From assembly GCF_020080835.1 (NCBI RefSeq), contig NC_058159.1:17296094-17360093 (forward strand): 64,000 nucleotides of DNA, read 5' to 3'. The stretch comes from Cotesia glomerata (lineage: Eukaryota > Arthropoda > Insecta > Hymenoptera > Braconidae). Positions 49,001 through 60,156 of the stretch are shown here, one piece after another. The translations under genes and the position numbers were made by a program. How positions within the stretch are numbered: the stretch's first letter is position 1; every line of letters starts with the position of its first letter. The notes below the pieces were generated by a model. That model was not told the DNA's origin. It did no database searches and was given only the letters and a program-made list of their open reading frames with translations.

Positions 49001-50940
49001 CAGATATAAATGAGTATAAAAGAGAAATGGTGACTTTGCATATCCCATTTCGGAATGAAGAATTCGAGATTTCTTGAAGAGATGAAATTTATTAGGATTT
49101 ACGACGAAATGAAAAGTCAGAATTCTGGAGCGACGTAAAAAGAGTTTGAATCTGACTTAGAGCATTAATAAAACTATAGAGCTATGCCGAAAACTTCCTG
49201 TAATATGAAAATGAAAGAAGCGAGACGATGACGATGAGATTCATGATATTGCCACTAGATTTCCAGAGGTTAATCCATTCCAAACGCTATATGACAATCC
49301 CGAATTCCGGATGTAAACGGTGATTTACGTCTCGCAACCCTAAATAAACTTTGGTGCCATTTTAAAACCGGAAAGAAAATTTAATGCCCAACGACCAATA
49401 TTATGAGCTGATGAAAATGGCAAACCAAAACAAAAGGAGCTTTTGGTGCACGTCATTTACAATCTTCAGTTGGGAAGATCCTCCTCCGCTGCAAATATTT
49501 TATTTTTGGACCAGCTGGATGTGGTAAAACATTTGTTATTAAATTATTAATGGAAATTTATAATCGATATTCTGAAAGTGATGGGTTTTGTAAATACTTA
49601 TATCAGCTTGTGCTTCTACTGGCCAAAGCTGCTGTGGCTATCAATGGGACAACAGTACACACCACACTGAAGATAAGTCTTTCAAAGGTGCTTCCCTTTA
49701 TGTTAAAGTAGACAACAATATAGATCACTTTTTTAATATGTTCGTGTATTGATTATCGATGAAATTAGTATGATTGGAGCCGAGTTGTTTGTCCCCAAAT
49801 AGATTCAAGGTTAAAGCAAATCACCGGTAATTTTTGAAGTCCATTTTGGTGGTTAAGATATAATTTTGATTGGTGATCTACGTCAACTACCGCCAGTTCG
49901 TGCTTACCCCCAATTTACAAACAAATAAAACGACAAATAACTGGGGTTTCCAACACTATACGGCGAGGGGTTGAAAGTTTCGAACTAAACAGAAGTTAAT
50001 GCGACAAGCTAATCCAAAGTTTTGCAACAATATTAACAAAAAGTGGTAATGGACAGTTGTTAGATCAGGAAGAGCTAGATTTCCAATTGAGTCACGGATT
50101 TACTCTTGAAGAAGAAGCTGAGAGACTTTGTCCAGACGGTATACGATTGTTTTTAATAATCATTCAGTTGCTGAATACAACAATAAAATTTTTGAATTCT
50201 ATAGAAGAAAAAAGTGTAATTCAGAGGCAACTGATATATATATTGGATGTAGAAATGTAGCACAGCAAACTGCTATGGTCCAAAAATTACATAAAACGCC
50301 AACTATTGATACAGGGGGTTTACCATATCCAAATTACATTGGTTTTGAACAAACCATACATGATAACAACTAACATCGATGTATCCAGATGGATTAACTT
50401 AAATGGTGCGACAGGAAAATTAATTTTCATTGAATATAATGACAAAAGGAGAGATAGAGTCGATTTGCCAATGGCTAGAATTTCCAGAATCTCCAAAAAT
50501 CGGAGAAAAAATTGAAGGAAGAAAGGCAGCGGCATCAATTCAAAAAAAATAATCTTCATCCACTGGCGGTACCAATAGATCGCAAGAACATCATCTATAC
50601 CACACTAGTGGCCCTAATAAAACCGTTATTGGTAAAACGTAATCATTTCCCATTAGTCTCTGCATGTGCAATGACGATTCACAAGTCCCAGGGAGCTACT
50701 TTTTGGTGAGATTGTATATGAATATGATAAATCACACGTTCAACAACTCCTGTACGTCGCATTATCACGAGTTACATCAATAAACGGCTTATATCTCGTT
50801 TCAAAAAAATGATAAAAATTTTACCATGGCCGAAGAGCGTCAGTATCTACAATTGATCTACAACATGAATTTCGAAGGCTGAACTTGAATCGACTTGAGA
50901 CAATTACAAATGTTTTATATGATTTCTTAAATAAAAGAAA
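49001..50940 (+). pseudogene. Pif1-like helicase of the Helentron, decayed
   Basis: Motifs appear in order across several frames: Walker A GPAGCGKTFVIK (about 49512), Walker B VLIIDEISMIG (about 49748), GDLRQLPPVRA (about 49875), LNGATGKL (about 50400), TIHKSQGATF (about 50678) and YVALSRVTSINGLYL (about 50754). Most of the protein can be followed by changing frame every 100-300 bp. In Helitrons this enzyme unwinds the donor strand during rolling-circle transposition. Stops and frameshifts rule out function. Confidence 0.8.
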
Positions 50941-51671
50941 AGGGATGTCACTGTTTACCTTTAACTGTCAAAAGCTTACGAGCTCATGTACAAGATCTGC
51001 AACATGACAATATAGTGTCATCGTCAAATTTTTAATTCTTTCGGAGACATGGATGAATAATGAAGATATTGTAGACATTCCAAATTTTAATATTGTTGTT
51101 AATTACAAAAGACCACGTACGAGGGCAGGCGGAGTAGCAATTTATCACAACGTAAATGATGGAGCCCGTGTTGTTACGCCACAAATGGATCTCAATGCAC
51201 AACAGCTAGAATCATTGTCTGTTCAGCTTTCGAAAGTTGGAGAAAATATGTGCCTGTGAGAGCAGAAATGACCAAGGAGATTTAATTTTGATCGTAGCAA
51301 TTTACATCTTTCCCAACCAATCAATAAAATCAGTTATTGAATTTATACATGAAAATTTGATCAAATATACCCCAGAGGTATCGCGAATTCTCAAAAAGAA
51401 TTATGATAAAATTCCGATGATTTTAAGTGGGGATTTTAACATAAATTTTGCATCAGATACAGCGCTTCCTTTGATTGAGTTTCTCGATACAACATTTTAT
51501 TTAAAAATGTGTAACAATCGCACTCAATCAACTACAAGATCAAAAACGGTAATAGATGCAGTGTTCCAAAGATATATCAACCAAATTGAAACTAAAATAT
51601 TTGTATCGTATTTTAGTTATCATAAGCCTCTTGTATCATTTGTTGAAACTGAAAATATGGAACTTGAGTAA
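50941..51671 (+). pseudogene. EEP (AP-endonuclease-like) domain at the C terminus of the Helentron protein
   Basis: LSETWMNNEDI carries the catalytic Glu, LSGDFNINF the Asp-Asn pair, and VIDAVFQR ... YFSYHKPL the final Asp-His, all typical of the exo-endo-phosphatase fold. RAGGVAIYHN is the middle signature. Between 51053 and 51671 only one frame change near 51250 is needed. Its presence classifies the element as a Helentron rather than a canonical Helitron. Confidence 0.75.
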
Positions 51672-54167
51672 TAGATTATGTAACATATGTTAAATAAAAT
51701 ATAAAATATCTTTCAAAATTTATCAAAATACTTTCATTTTTGAACAATTAAACTTTGTAATTATCCTACCCTTGTTATAAATATTCATCTCATTCTTTTG
51801 TCGATTCACTGAAGTTTCACTTCTATCGTGTGTGAATCGCACACACACCTTTTTATCTCCAGACAGTGACAAAGTTGTCAGGAGTTGTCAGTAAGAAATT
51901 TTTCGAATAAAGAAAGTAGGTATGGATCACCTGGAAATGACCAGAAACGAACAAATAACATAAAATCAGATGAACGTTTCTTGGTGTATCTCTTTCAACG
52001 CGTACACTGTAAAAAATTTTCCAAGTCCCATTCTAAGAGAAATTTTTTTCAACAAAAAAAAATAAATATGTATCGACTTGAAATAACTTAAAATAAATAA
52101 ATAACAGGACATTAAGATGTTTAATTTTTTTGGTGTAACATGTTGAATGAAAAATTTCAAAGGACAAAAAAATTTTTAAGTCTAAAAACTTAAAAATTTT
52201 CAGAGTCCTGTCTGTTTTGCCGCCAGTGCAAAAAGAGAGTTGATTAGCCTGACTCTCATGACTATACTCAAAACCTTAAACTATACTAGAGACTCAACAA
52301 GGGTCGTTTCCATGATTATTTCTATAAACGTCCAATGACACGTTTTGTAATGGCTGCTACACCTGCGCACTATGAGCTAGCGGGAAGAAGCCTGGCTGGC
52401 ACGAAGCACGAGGCACGAGACGCCATGTGCAGCAATCAGTTGTGTTTGGGACCTGTGACCGACACAATACAACCACGAGCCTCGCTAACAATTAATCTTA
52501 TTATCCTGTGCCTTTTCATTGCTGAACGAATTAATTAGTGATTTATTTATTCTGGTATTAAATTAAACTCATCTAGTTAATTGTTTTGTGTTTTCTATCG
52601 TCAAATTAACGTAAATTTATTTTGGTAAAACTTGAACGTTTTGCCCTGACGGATACTGTTGTGAACGATGTCTATTATAAATTTATTGAATATTTACGGT
52701 GCATACGCAAGTAAATCTACGACGTTATGACCGACACTGTACGCTCAATATGCTGTCGAAATACGGTGATTTTACGCTACTATCACGGACAATATAATAA
52801 AAAAAAATATTGCGGAAAGTCTAGACCGAGACTCGAACCCGATTCATTTGGTCGCGCGCCCAAGACTCTGCCAGCTAGGCTATCTAAGACACTGCACGAA
52901 ACGTTTGATTTAGTCACATCATAAGGTGTCAAACCAAGTCATTTTTTTTTTCATTGCACAGATAAAAATAGCTTAAATAAAGTTATATTTTTCCATGACT
53001 TCAAAATAATAATCGTAATAAATGATTCAAATTTTTGATGATTACGAAATTCTTAATTTCGAAATTACGGTGAAATTATTAATTGTAAAAAAAGATCTGG
53101 AAAAGAAATTGCTGAAAATTGAATTGTTAAAAAAAATATCTCATAATAATTTTTCTTGATAACAAAACAATTTTTCCGTAATTTTGAAATTAAAGTTTTC
53201 GTCTCTCTAAAAAAAAAAAAAAAAAACAATATTGATTATTATATTTTTCATAATCGAAAAGTATTATGGTTTCTCATTTAAGACTATGAAAAAAATTCAT
53301 CACTTGTAAGCCATAAACTCTTCTGAAAAGTATTGAAATGATGGATCTCTGTTGATTGCCTGTAATCTGATTAATTTTTTATGATTTTACTTTTGAAATA
53401 AACAAAATTACAATAATTTAATATTTTTTTCAAATTTTTCATCCCGATTATTTACTGAAAATTTCTCATTTACCTATCTTTTTATACACTGAGTATTTTT
53501 AATGAAATAAAAAAAAATAAAATATAGTCAGCACTTTTTCATCGTTGACTAGTAAAAATTCTGACTTACCGACATTATACGCTCGTTTCACTTACAGACT
53601 ACTGTGCATCTACCACCGAGTTACGGTTTTTGACAATTCATATGTTTTCGAATGACTGTCAAATGACCGACGATCTACGATTTTTACTTAGGTAAAAATC
53701 GGAGAAGTCAAGTAAAAATTTGGTTTTCGAAGAGTGAAGTATGATAACTATACAGAATAAAAATCATAAAGTAACAGTGAAAAACTTTCACAATGATACT
53801 CGTCGTTCACTGTCAAATGACGGCCGTTCGATAGTCAAGTGACGGTCATTCGACGATCATTTGTCGACACTGTGAATTCGCGGTACATTTACCGTCGTTT
53901 CACGATCATTTTACCGTGACCACGATTCCGCTAGGGTGGATACGCGTGACGCAGTACTTCAGTGTGGCGTCGCGGCCATTGTTTTAACACACGCCGTATA
54001 ACAAAGACGCGTAGTTTCATCATCATTTAATTATTTGTTTAACTTAAACAACTATCTTTAATAATTAATAATTGATTAAAAATTCTAATAAATTTACATT
54101 GAAAAAAGTTTTTTCTACCAATTTTTGTACCAAATGACTCCTTACACAACGATCAACAAATAATTGC
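51672..54167. other. Repeat-rich interval without a gene
   Basis: Contains the tRNA-like sequence at 52819-52889. At 52640-53945 there are recurring motifs such as TGACGGTCATTCGACGATCA and TTACGGTGA-like words in both orientations, suggesting an old element. The short frames at 52335 and 52727 have no protein-like signal. Confidence 0.4.
52819..52889 (-). pseudogene. tRNA-derived sequence with Pol III A and B boxes
   Basis: On the minus strand: A box TAGCCTAGCTGG (perfect to TRGYNNARNNGG), B box GGTTCGAGTCT (one mismatch), T stem TCGGG/CTCGG and an anticodon-like stem CTTGG/CCAAA with an 8-nt loop GCGCGCGA. The acceptor stem pairs for five of seven positions. The oversized loop argues against a functional tRNA. 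A SINE head or tRNA pseudogene is more likely. Confidence 0.5.
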
Positions 54168-54898
54168 TTAACCCTTCAGGACATGGGTGTTTTGACTCAC
54201 CTTATTTACTCTGGCCATGAGAAAAAATCTCATGGCTTCTGCGCATGCGCATAGAACATTATAATTCAGTTTTCTTACGAAAACGTTATTTATTTTTAAT
54301 TTTTAATGTTCTTAGACTATAAAATAATGAATTAATAATTCTTTAATTGATAATTAATTAATAATTAATTAAGTTTAAATTTATTGCTAAGTATTATCGA
54401 TTAAAAAAAAAAAATAGTACACATAAAATGTATTTGTTAGGATTACATATAAAAAAAATATTGACTTACGTTTATTAAACCTCTTAATATTATTTATTTG
54501 AAAAATATTAAATATTAAATTATAAATTTTACATATTTATGTAGGTAAACACAGCACAATATTACACTATTATTTTGGCGGTTAAGTATGATGTAAATAA
54601 ATATGGCGGACGCGGACTGCGAAATGAGCCGAACTCGGCCGAATAAGAAACGAAAGCTAAAATCTCCCACCTTTTAATACTCTGGCCATGAGAAAAAATC
54701 TCATGTCCTCTAAAAAAAATTATTTTTTTATTATTTTTAATCAAAAAAAAATTTTTTTATTGTATGTGTGTCTAGAAAACTAAATTATAGGAAGATACAA
54801 AAAATTTCAAGTAGCTTTTCCATTTGAAATTTAAAAAATATTTGAGATTGAAGTTGCGCATGAGAAAAAATCTCATAACCCATGTCCTGAAGGGTTAA
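54168..54898. repeat. piggyBac-like MITE with TTAA target sites
   Basis: TTAACCCTTCAGGACATGGG at the left and its exact complement at the right end (TTAA at 54168-54171 and 54895-54898). TTAA duplication plus a CCCTT-type terminus is typical of piggyBac derivatives. Three copies of CATGAGAAAAAATCTCATG, each a perfect 7-bp-stem hairpin or nearly so, lie at 54216, 54687 and 54859. Confidence 0.75.
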
Positions 54899-55049
54899 GG
54901 AATCGAGGTAAGTCATAGGACTCAGCTTGGTCCGATAACTTTTATTTTTTTTTTTTAATATTTTTGATAGACTTGTAAATTTTACTTATATTTTATTTCA
55001 TACCCAAAACATTGAGATTTCGAAAAAATAAAAATTCTTAAAATTCCAC

Positions 55050-55560
55050 ATCATACTCAACAAGATATAATCCACAGATTCGGTAGAATCTGGCGCCAAG
55101 TTCCGTTCAAATCCGTTGTAAACGGAGCGCCAGACTACCGACTATGTTTACTGTAAGCAGAACGGTATTTTGAGGTTGCAAAATTTTATTTAATTTGTTC
55201 TACGGTACTTCTTGTTCCTAAATTTTATATTATAACAGTAATTCATGCTTTATTTTACTGATATTAATTAATTATATTCAATTATAATAATTAATCTACT
55301 TGAAATTATTAAATTTTATCAGCACAAACTATAGCAAGCTCAAAAATTTCGATCCTGACTTTTTTTCTATGTAAAAAGTGACATGCCACAGACTAAATAA
55401 TTCGAGAATGCATGGTAATCTTCCAATAGATGGGAAACTACAGTTGAAAAAATACATTTCAAAGCTTGCATCGACATTCGCCAAGGTGCGCTGGATTTGT
55501 TTTTACATAAACTGTAGCTTCAAGAGGATAGTTTGCTATTTATAAAAAATGCAGCCAACG
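55050..55560. repeat. Inverted, diverged copy of the 11.9-12.4 kb repeat
   Basis: TTTGAGGTTGCAAAAT, GCAGAACGGT, CAGACTACCG and GATGGGAAACTACAG match in reversed order the sequence at 12010-12420. Ends are not defined. A solo LTR fragment follows at once. Confidence 0.5.
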
Positions 55561-55578
55561 CGAGATTTAAGTTGGTAC

Positions 55579-56216
55579 TATGATGCACCTAGTGCATCCA
55601 GCAGGTGACGCTACCTGTTATTAGAGCGCTATCTATTATGAGAGCGTGAATTCAAACGAAATATTCAAATTAGTAAATATTAAATGATTAAAATTAGTTA
55701 AATTTTACATTCAAAGTAAATATTCAAATCATTTATTTCATGCTTTTACTCTTACCAGTTGTAATAAACATCTTTTGGTTAACTGTTTTATTTATAAAAG
55801 AAAATAAAATAAAATAAGGGAAAAACATATTTCGGTACAAAAGGACATTGTAACCGAATTTTCAGAACCCATAAAAAGTACTTGAGTAATTCAAGGACTA
55901 TTTCTCGCCACATGGAATTTAAAACCCTATGAGGAAAAGTCGTAAAAGACACGTGTGAAACTCAATAAACCCTTGTTCTAAAAGTAACAAAGAATAATAA
56001 AAAACCATATGTAACTAAACAAAAATAATATTGTTAAATAACATTTACTGTTAAAATCTAACTTTATATAATATTGTAGTTAAGCAAAATTGAGTTAAAA
56101 TAATTAATAATTATTATCTTTGACTATCAGGCAGTCTATCTTGTATTTAATTTATAATTAATAATTATTATTTAATTAATTTACTATTAAATCATTATTT
56201 AATTATTATTTAATTT
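55579..56216 (+). mobile_element. Truncated copy of the solo LTR family
   Basis: TATGATGCACCTAGTGCATCC begins the 5' half of the LTR seen at 31915. It keeps the CAGGTGACGCTACCTG and GACATTGTAACCGAATTTTC landmarks, has a 22-bp insertion near 56120, and stops at 56216, where unrelated GGGTCCGGAGC starts. Confidence 0.65.
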
Positions 56217-56986
56217 GGGTCCGGAGCATCTCTACATAGAATTTCTCTATATTTAAAAATGCCTCAGAAAAAATCTCTATGTGAAAAAACTTTCAGGATA
56301 AATTCTTACAACCAAAACAAGTCTCATTAAGGAATCCCTCATTTAAAAATCTCCCTGAAAACATTTTATTACATATAAACTTCTCTATATTTTGAATCTC
56401 TCAGCGAAACAACTCTCATCGAAAAAAGTCTCAGCGAAAAAACTATTAGAAAAAAAAGTCTCAGCGAAAAAACTCTCAGAAAAATAGAAAAAAAAGTCTC
56501 AGCGAAACAACTCTCAGCGAAATATCACTCAGCGAGACATCTCTCAGAAACAAAAGCATTATATTTTGCTAAGTTCATGCGAGTTCTTTAATTTAAATAA
56601 TAATTATCGTCTCAGTGTCTACAGAAATTTATTTATAAATTCAATTTAGGTGTGGGTCGTTCAATGAATGATAGATCTACTTCAATTATGGAGATAATAG
56701 TTTTTTCGGCATTTCCAAAATATACAGGACTAACTCAAAAAGGCCCTGAGAGTCTTTTACATAATAACTAATGCGACATACTTAAACTTATGACTTTCCT
56801 ACGAATGATAGAGGTAATAAGTTACTATACGGTGCAAAAAAAAAAACAGCACCGAAGTACGGTAAAACCCCTATATATATATATATATATTCAGTCGTTA
56901 CAGATATTCCTTGTTGCACTCAACTGTATTTTAATTCTTGATCAACTGTAATTTCAACTAAACGATCTAAGAGAGTTTATACATTA
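56217..56986. repeat. GTCTCAGCGAAAAAACTCTCAG tandem repeats and AT-rich spacer
   Basis: Irregular repeats of CTCTCAGCGAAA and GTCTCAGCGAAAAAA cover about 56390-56560. A short (TA)n tract is at 56872-56891. No gene. Confidence 0.6.
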
Positions 56987-59774
56987 TTATTTTTTATTCC
57001 TTTGAATTAATTGTTCTTGATCGTATAATTTACCTATCCAAACCCATATATTCCTATGAACACCGCCTATTTTCTCAATTAAAGTACGATTGAATCCTTC
57101 TGAAATATTATTTGTCCTTATGGGTTGATTAAAAACGGAAAGAACATCAATGATATTTCCCCAGTAATTACGTAGGTAATAAATAAAATTCACAACGCCT
57201 GAGAATTCGTAAGATATTTCATGGCTGTACTGTTCTATTAAGTCAACAGCTTCAAAATATCGATCTTCGGGAACAAGTGGAAGAATCCATGCTCGATACA
57301 AAACATTTCTAGGTGCATTTGCTAATCCAACCTTCAACCAGTAGCGCCATATTGCCTAACAATTTTTTTTAGTGATAGATCTCCGTAAAAATTAAATATC
57401 TGGGACATTCCACACCAAATCAACCACTTTTTACCCTCTGACCCCTTTCAATTTGGCTAACATTTTTTTATCCTTTCCTAACGGATGAAAAAAGTTTCTC
57501 ATAATTTCTCAAATTTTTTTACCCAACCAAAAAAAAGTTACGAGTTTTTGAAAAGAATTGCGTTTTTTTTTTTAAATCACAATAACTTTTTTAAAATTCG
57601 ACTTATTGGTACGTTTTTTTTCTAAATTTGTGTTTTTGAATGTACTTTTTGAAAAAAAAATACTTAAAAATTATTTAAACTTATCTTCATAATTTCTTTT
57701 TTGAATTGTTGAAAAAAATCGAAAATTTATCGATAATTACCATTTTTGATTGTTTTTTCTTTTCATTATATCAATTTTTGACGTTTTCTACAGACCCTTA
57801 AATTTTTTCAGCGTGGTGTTTTTTGATTTCTATTTTTTTTTTCGTATTTAAAAAAAAAAATACATTCAAAAACACAAATTTAGAAAAAAAAACGTACCAA
57901 TAAGTCAAATTTTAAAAAAGTTATTGCGATTTAAAAAAAAAAACCTTTTTTTTTTTCAAAAACTCGTAACTTTTTTTTAGTTGGGTAAAAAAATTTAAAA
58001 AAAATTCGAGAAACGTTTTTCATCGGGTAGGAAAGGATAAAAAAATTTTAGCCAAGTCGAAAGGGGTCGGGGTAAAAAGTGATCAATTTGGCGTGGAATG
58101 CCCCATACATATTTTTTAAAATGATTTAGATGTATGATTTACAGAGATTTATTCAGATATTTTTATGTAATTGGACTGTATAATTAATTTGTATTTATAT
58201 TAAAGTAAATTAAAGAACATACATTCATATAATTTAATTTGTCAAAAAAAAACATTAAATCTAAACATATCTAAATCATTTTTTTTTATCATTAAATATG
58301 AAATCACAAAAAGTACCCTGACAAAATGAAACCAACACCCTTTGATTCTTATATTTTGAAATTTTTCACGGATACTTCTAATTTGTGCTCTTTCGAAATC
58401 AGCAGTGATACTTCGAGCATTTAATACACCAGGGGCTAATTCTATTATACGTTCCCATATTTTATTATACATTTCTTTAGTTCGTTTCTGGCAAAGTACG
58501 AAAACAGCTGGAAATCCCTATTATAAAATTACATAGTTAGAATTTATTTATAAAAACTTAATTTCAATAAATTTATTAGATTGCGTTACTAATACCAAAA
58601 GGGCGGATCTCAAATTATACGTCCTTTTTGTTCTGCAGAGCCAAAAGGGCGTATAAAAAAATTTGTATTTCTCCAATCAACTTGAAAATGTGTATAATGT
58701 ATAAATCTGTGGGAAGAATGAAAATAAAATTTTTTATATACGCTTTTTTGGCTTTGAAAATTGTTTTTCTTAGTCAAAAGGGCGTATTTAAAAAAAAAAT
58801 TTTTTTTTTTTATTTTTCATCAGATTTATACATTATACACATTTTCAAGTTGATTGAGGAAAAAAAAAAATTTTTTTATACGCCCTTTTGGTTCTGCAGA
58901 AATATAATTGAAGATACGCTCTTTTAGCAATAGTAACGCGATATATAATACAAACTTTATCCAAAAATCGAAGATGAACCACGTATAATTGGCTAGCAGC
59001 TGGTTCTTGAGGTGTAGCCTGCATTTATAAAAATAAAAATGATTAAGATTTTATTATTTTAATAAAAAAATCGTAGTCATTACAGCGAATGTTCCGTCAG
59101 CAAATAGTTCTTCTGCTGTATTTAGTCTCGCAATCATATTCCGATGAGCAAAGATCAATGAAACATCACCATTATCGGTCATCACTTGACCTTGATAAAC
59201 ATTGTTTGCAGGTTCATAAATTTCTAACTCTCGAGCAAGTTCATTAAAGGTGTGAGGTAAACAAGGACGAATTCTTGTGCGCTCTCGATTGATAGTTGCT
59301 TTTGCTGCTGAGAAGCCCATCCTCACAGCTACTTCAATGGGGAAACTGGGGTATAAAACAGATTAAATAAAAATACATTGGATGGAAAAAATTAACCCAT
59401 CTACATGATATCAGTCACTTGATCCAAGTAAAGATAACATTATGAGCTTACTTTCTGGATACTCGATTGTAAATCGTCATTGGATCATCATGTGAATCCT
59501 TTGCTTGTCGACGCAATTGGTCAATCATTTCACCATGCTCAATGACATTTGTCACCGATGGATGAAGATGATTTCCATTGACTGTAGGTTCTCCATCATG
59601 ATTCATTGTCAACGTGGCTTTACATCTCCAAATTGTTGTTCGTTGAGCGCACCTGTAAATTTTCGTCTGACAACTCCAATCTCGGTGGTATAAAAATTGG
59701 ATCTGCGAATTTGCTGGGTGTAGCCATCGGCTTTCTCCCCGTTGTCCATTTAAAGGAATTATACCATTTCCATC
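56987..59774 (-). CDS. FLYWCH-MULE transposase-like gene, five exons
   Basis: Exons with GT-AG borders and matching phases: 59774-59452, 59345-59084, 59018-58956, 58517-58317 and 57355-56987 (stop). The first encodes a FLYWCH-type zinc finger (IYRCAQR...IWRCKATL...NGNHLHP). The MULE transposase follows: first catalytic Asp in FADGTFA (59095 region), second in TADFERAQ with the following KGCWFHFVR, and Glu in RTNNISEGFNRTL near 57100. No frameshift or stop was found. The true N terminus is not identified; the upstream exon or start is missing. Introns and an intact frame could mean a domesticated or recently active gene. The intron donor at 58955 (GTTTGT) is weak. Confidence 0.7.
57402..58104. 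repeat. MITE with about 270-bp TIRs inside the last MULE intron
   Basis: GGGACATTCCACACCAAATC on the left pairs with GATCAATTTGGCGTGGAATG on the right. Pairing continues through CCGACCCCTTTC, GTTACGAGTTTTTG and GGTACGTTTTTTTTC. The centre is A/T homopolymers. Confidence 0.75.
58583..58939. repeat. Fold-back MITE inside the third MULE intron
   Basis: The ends GCGTTACTAATACCAAAAGGGCG and CGCTCTTTTAGCAATAGTAACGC are imperfect inverted repeats. Inside, AAAAGGGCGTAT and its complement plus CAACTTGAAAATGTGTATAA in both orientations make a strong fold. Confidence 0.65.
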
Positions 59775-60156
59775 CTATTTGAAAAAATAGGTCACGAACC
59801 AAGTTTTAGAAAATAGATAAAATATTTTTAATAAATTTATAATCATAATTAATATTTCAAATAATAATTACCATTTTACAATAACAATAATAATATTGAT
59901 AGTAGAAAAAAATACACGCACGATATTTAATTTTTTTTTTGTTTCTGAGCAATACTCTTTTTTTTATAATTCTTTTTTTTTTTTTTTGTAAATAAATCAA
60001 TAACACATCAAAAACAAAACTAAAACGTACGTGAACAGGCGTTAGTCTTCATATTTTCTAATAAATATTTAGACGTTCATTAATTTTATGATGGTAATTA
60101 ATCATATAATGACATTTTTAATTTAATAAATAAATTAATTTATTAATTTATTGCAG
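59775..60156. promoter_or_regulatory. Shared interval between the two head-to-head MULE-like genes
   Basis: About 380 bp of A/T-rich DNA with T runs separates the first visible exons of the two genes. Either may have an undetected upstream exon. Whether it acts as a bidirectional promoter is only an inference from the geometry. Confidence 0.3.

Larger units (their letters stand above)
49001..51671 (+). mobile_element. Helentron (Rep-Hel-EN type Helitron) remnant, Rep part missing
   Basis: After the gap the sequence encodes the segment REMVTLHIPFRNEE that precedes the helicase in Helitrons. A Pif1-family helicase follows, then an endonuclease-like domain on the same strand. The helicase followed by an EEP endonuclease is the hallmark of Helentrons. 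Many frameshifts and stops show that the copy is dead. The Rep nuclease is not seen; it would lie in or before the gap. The 3' terminus was not identified. Confidence 0.8.

Noticed and set aside
59620..59802. Frame beginning MVRDLFFQIGW
   Set aside because: A different frame over the FLYWCH exon. The spliced frame from 59774 gives the Cys and His residues of the finger and joins in phase.
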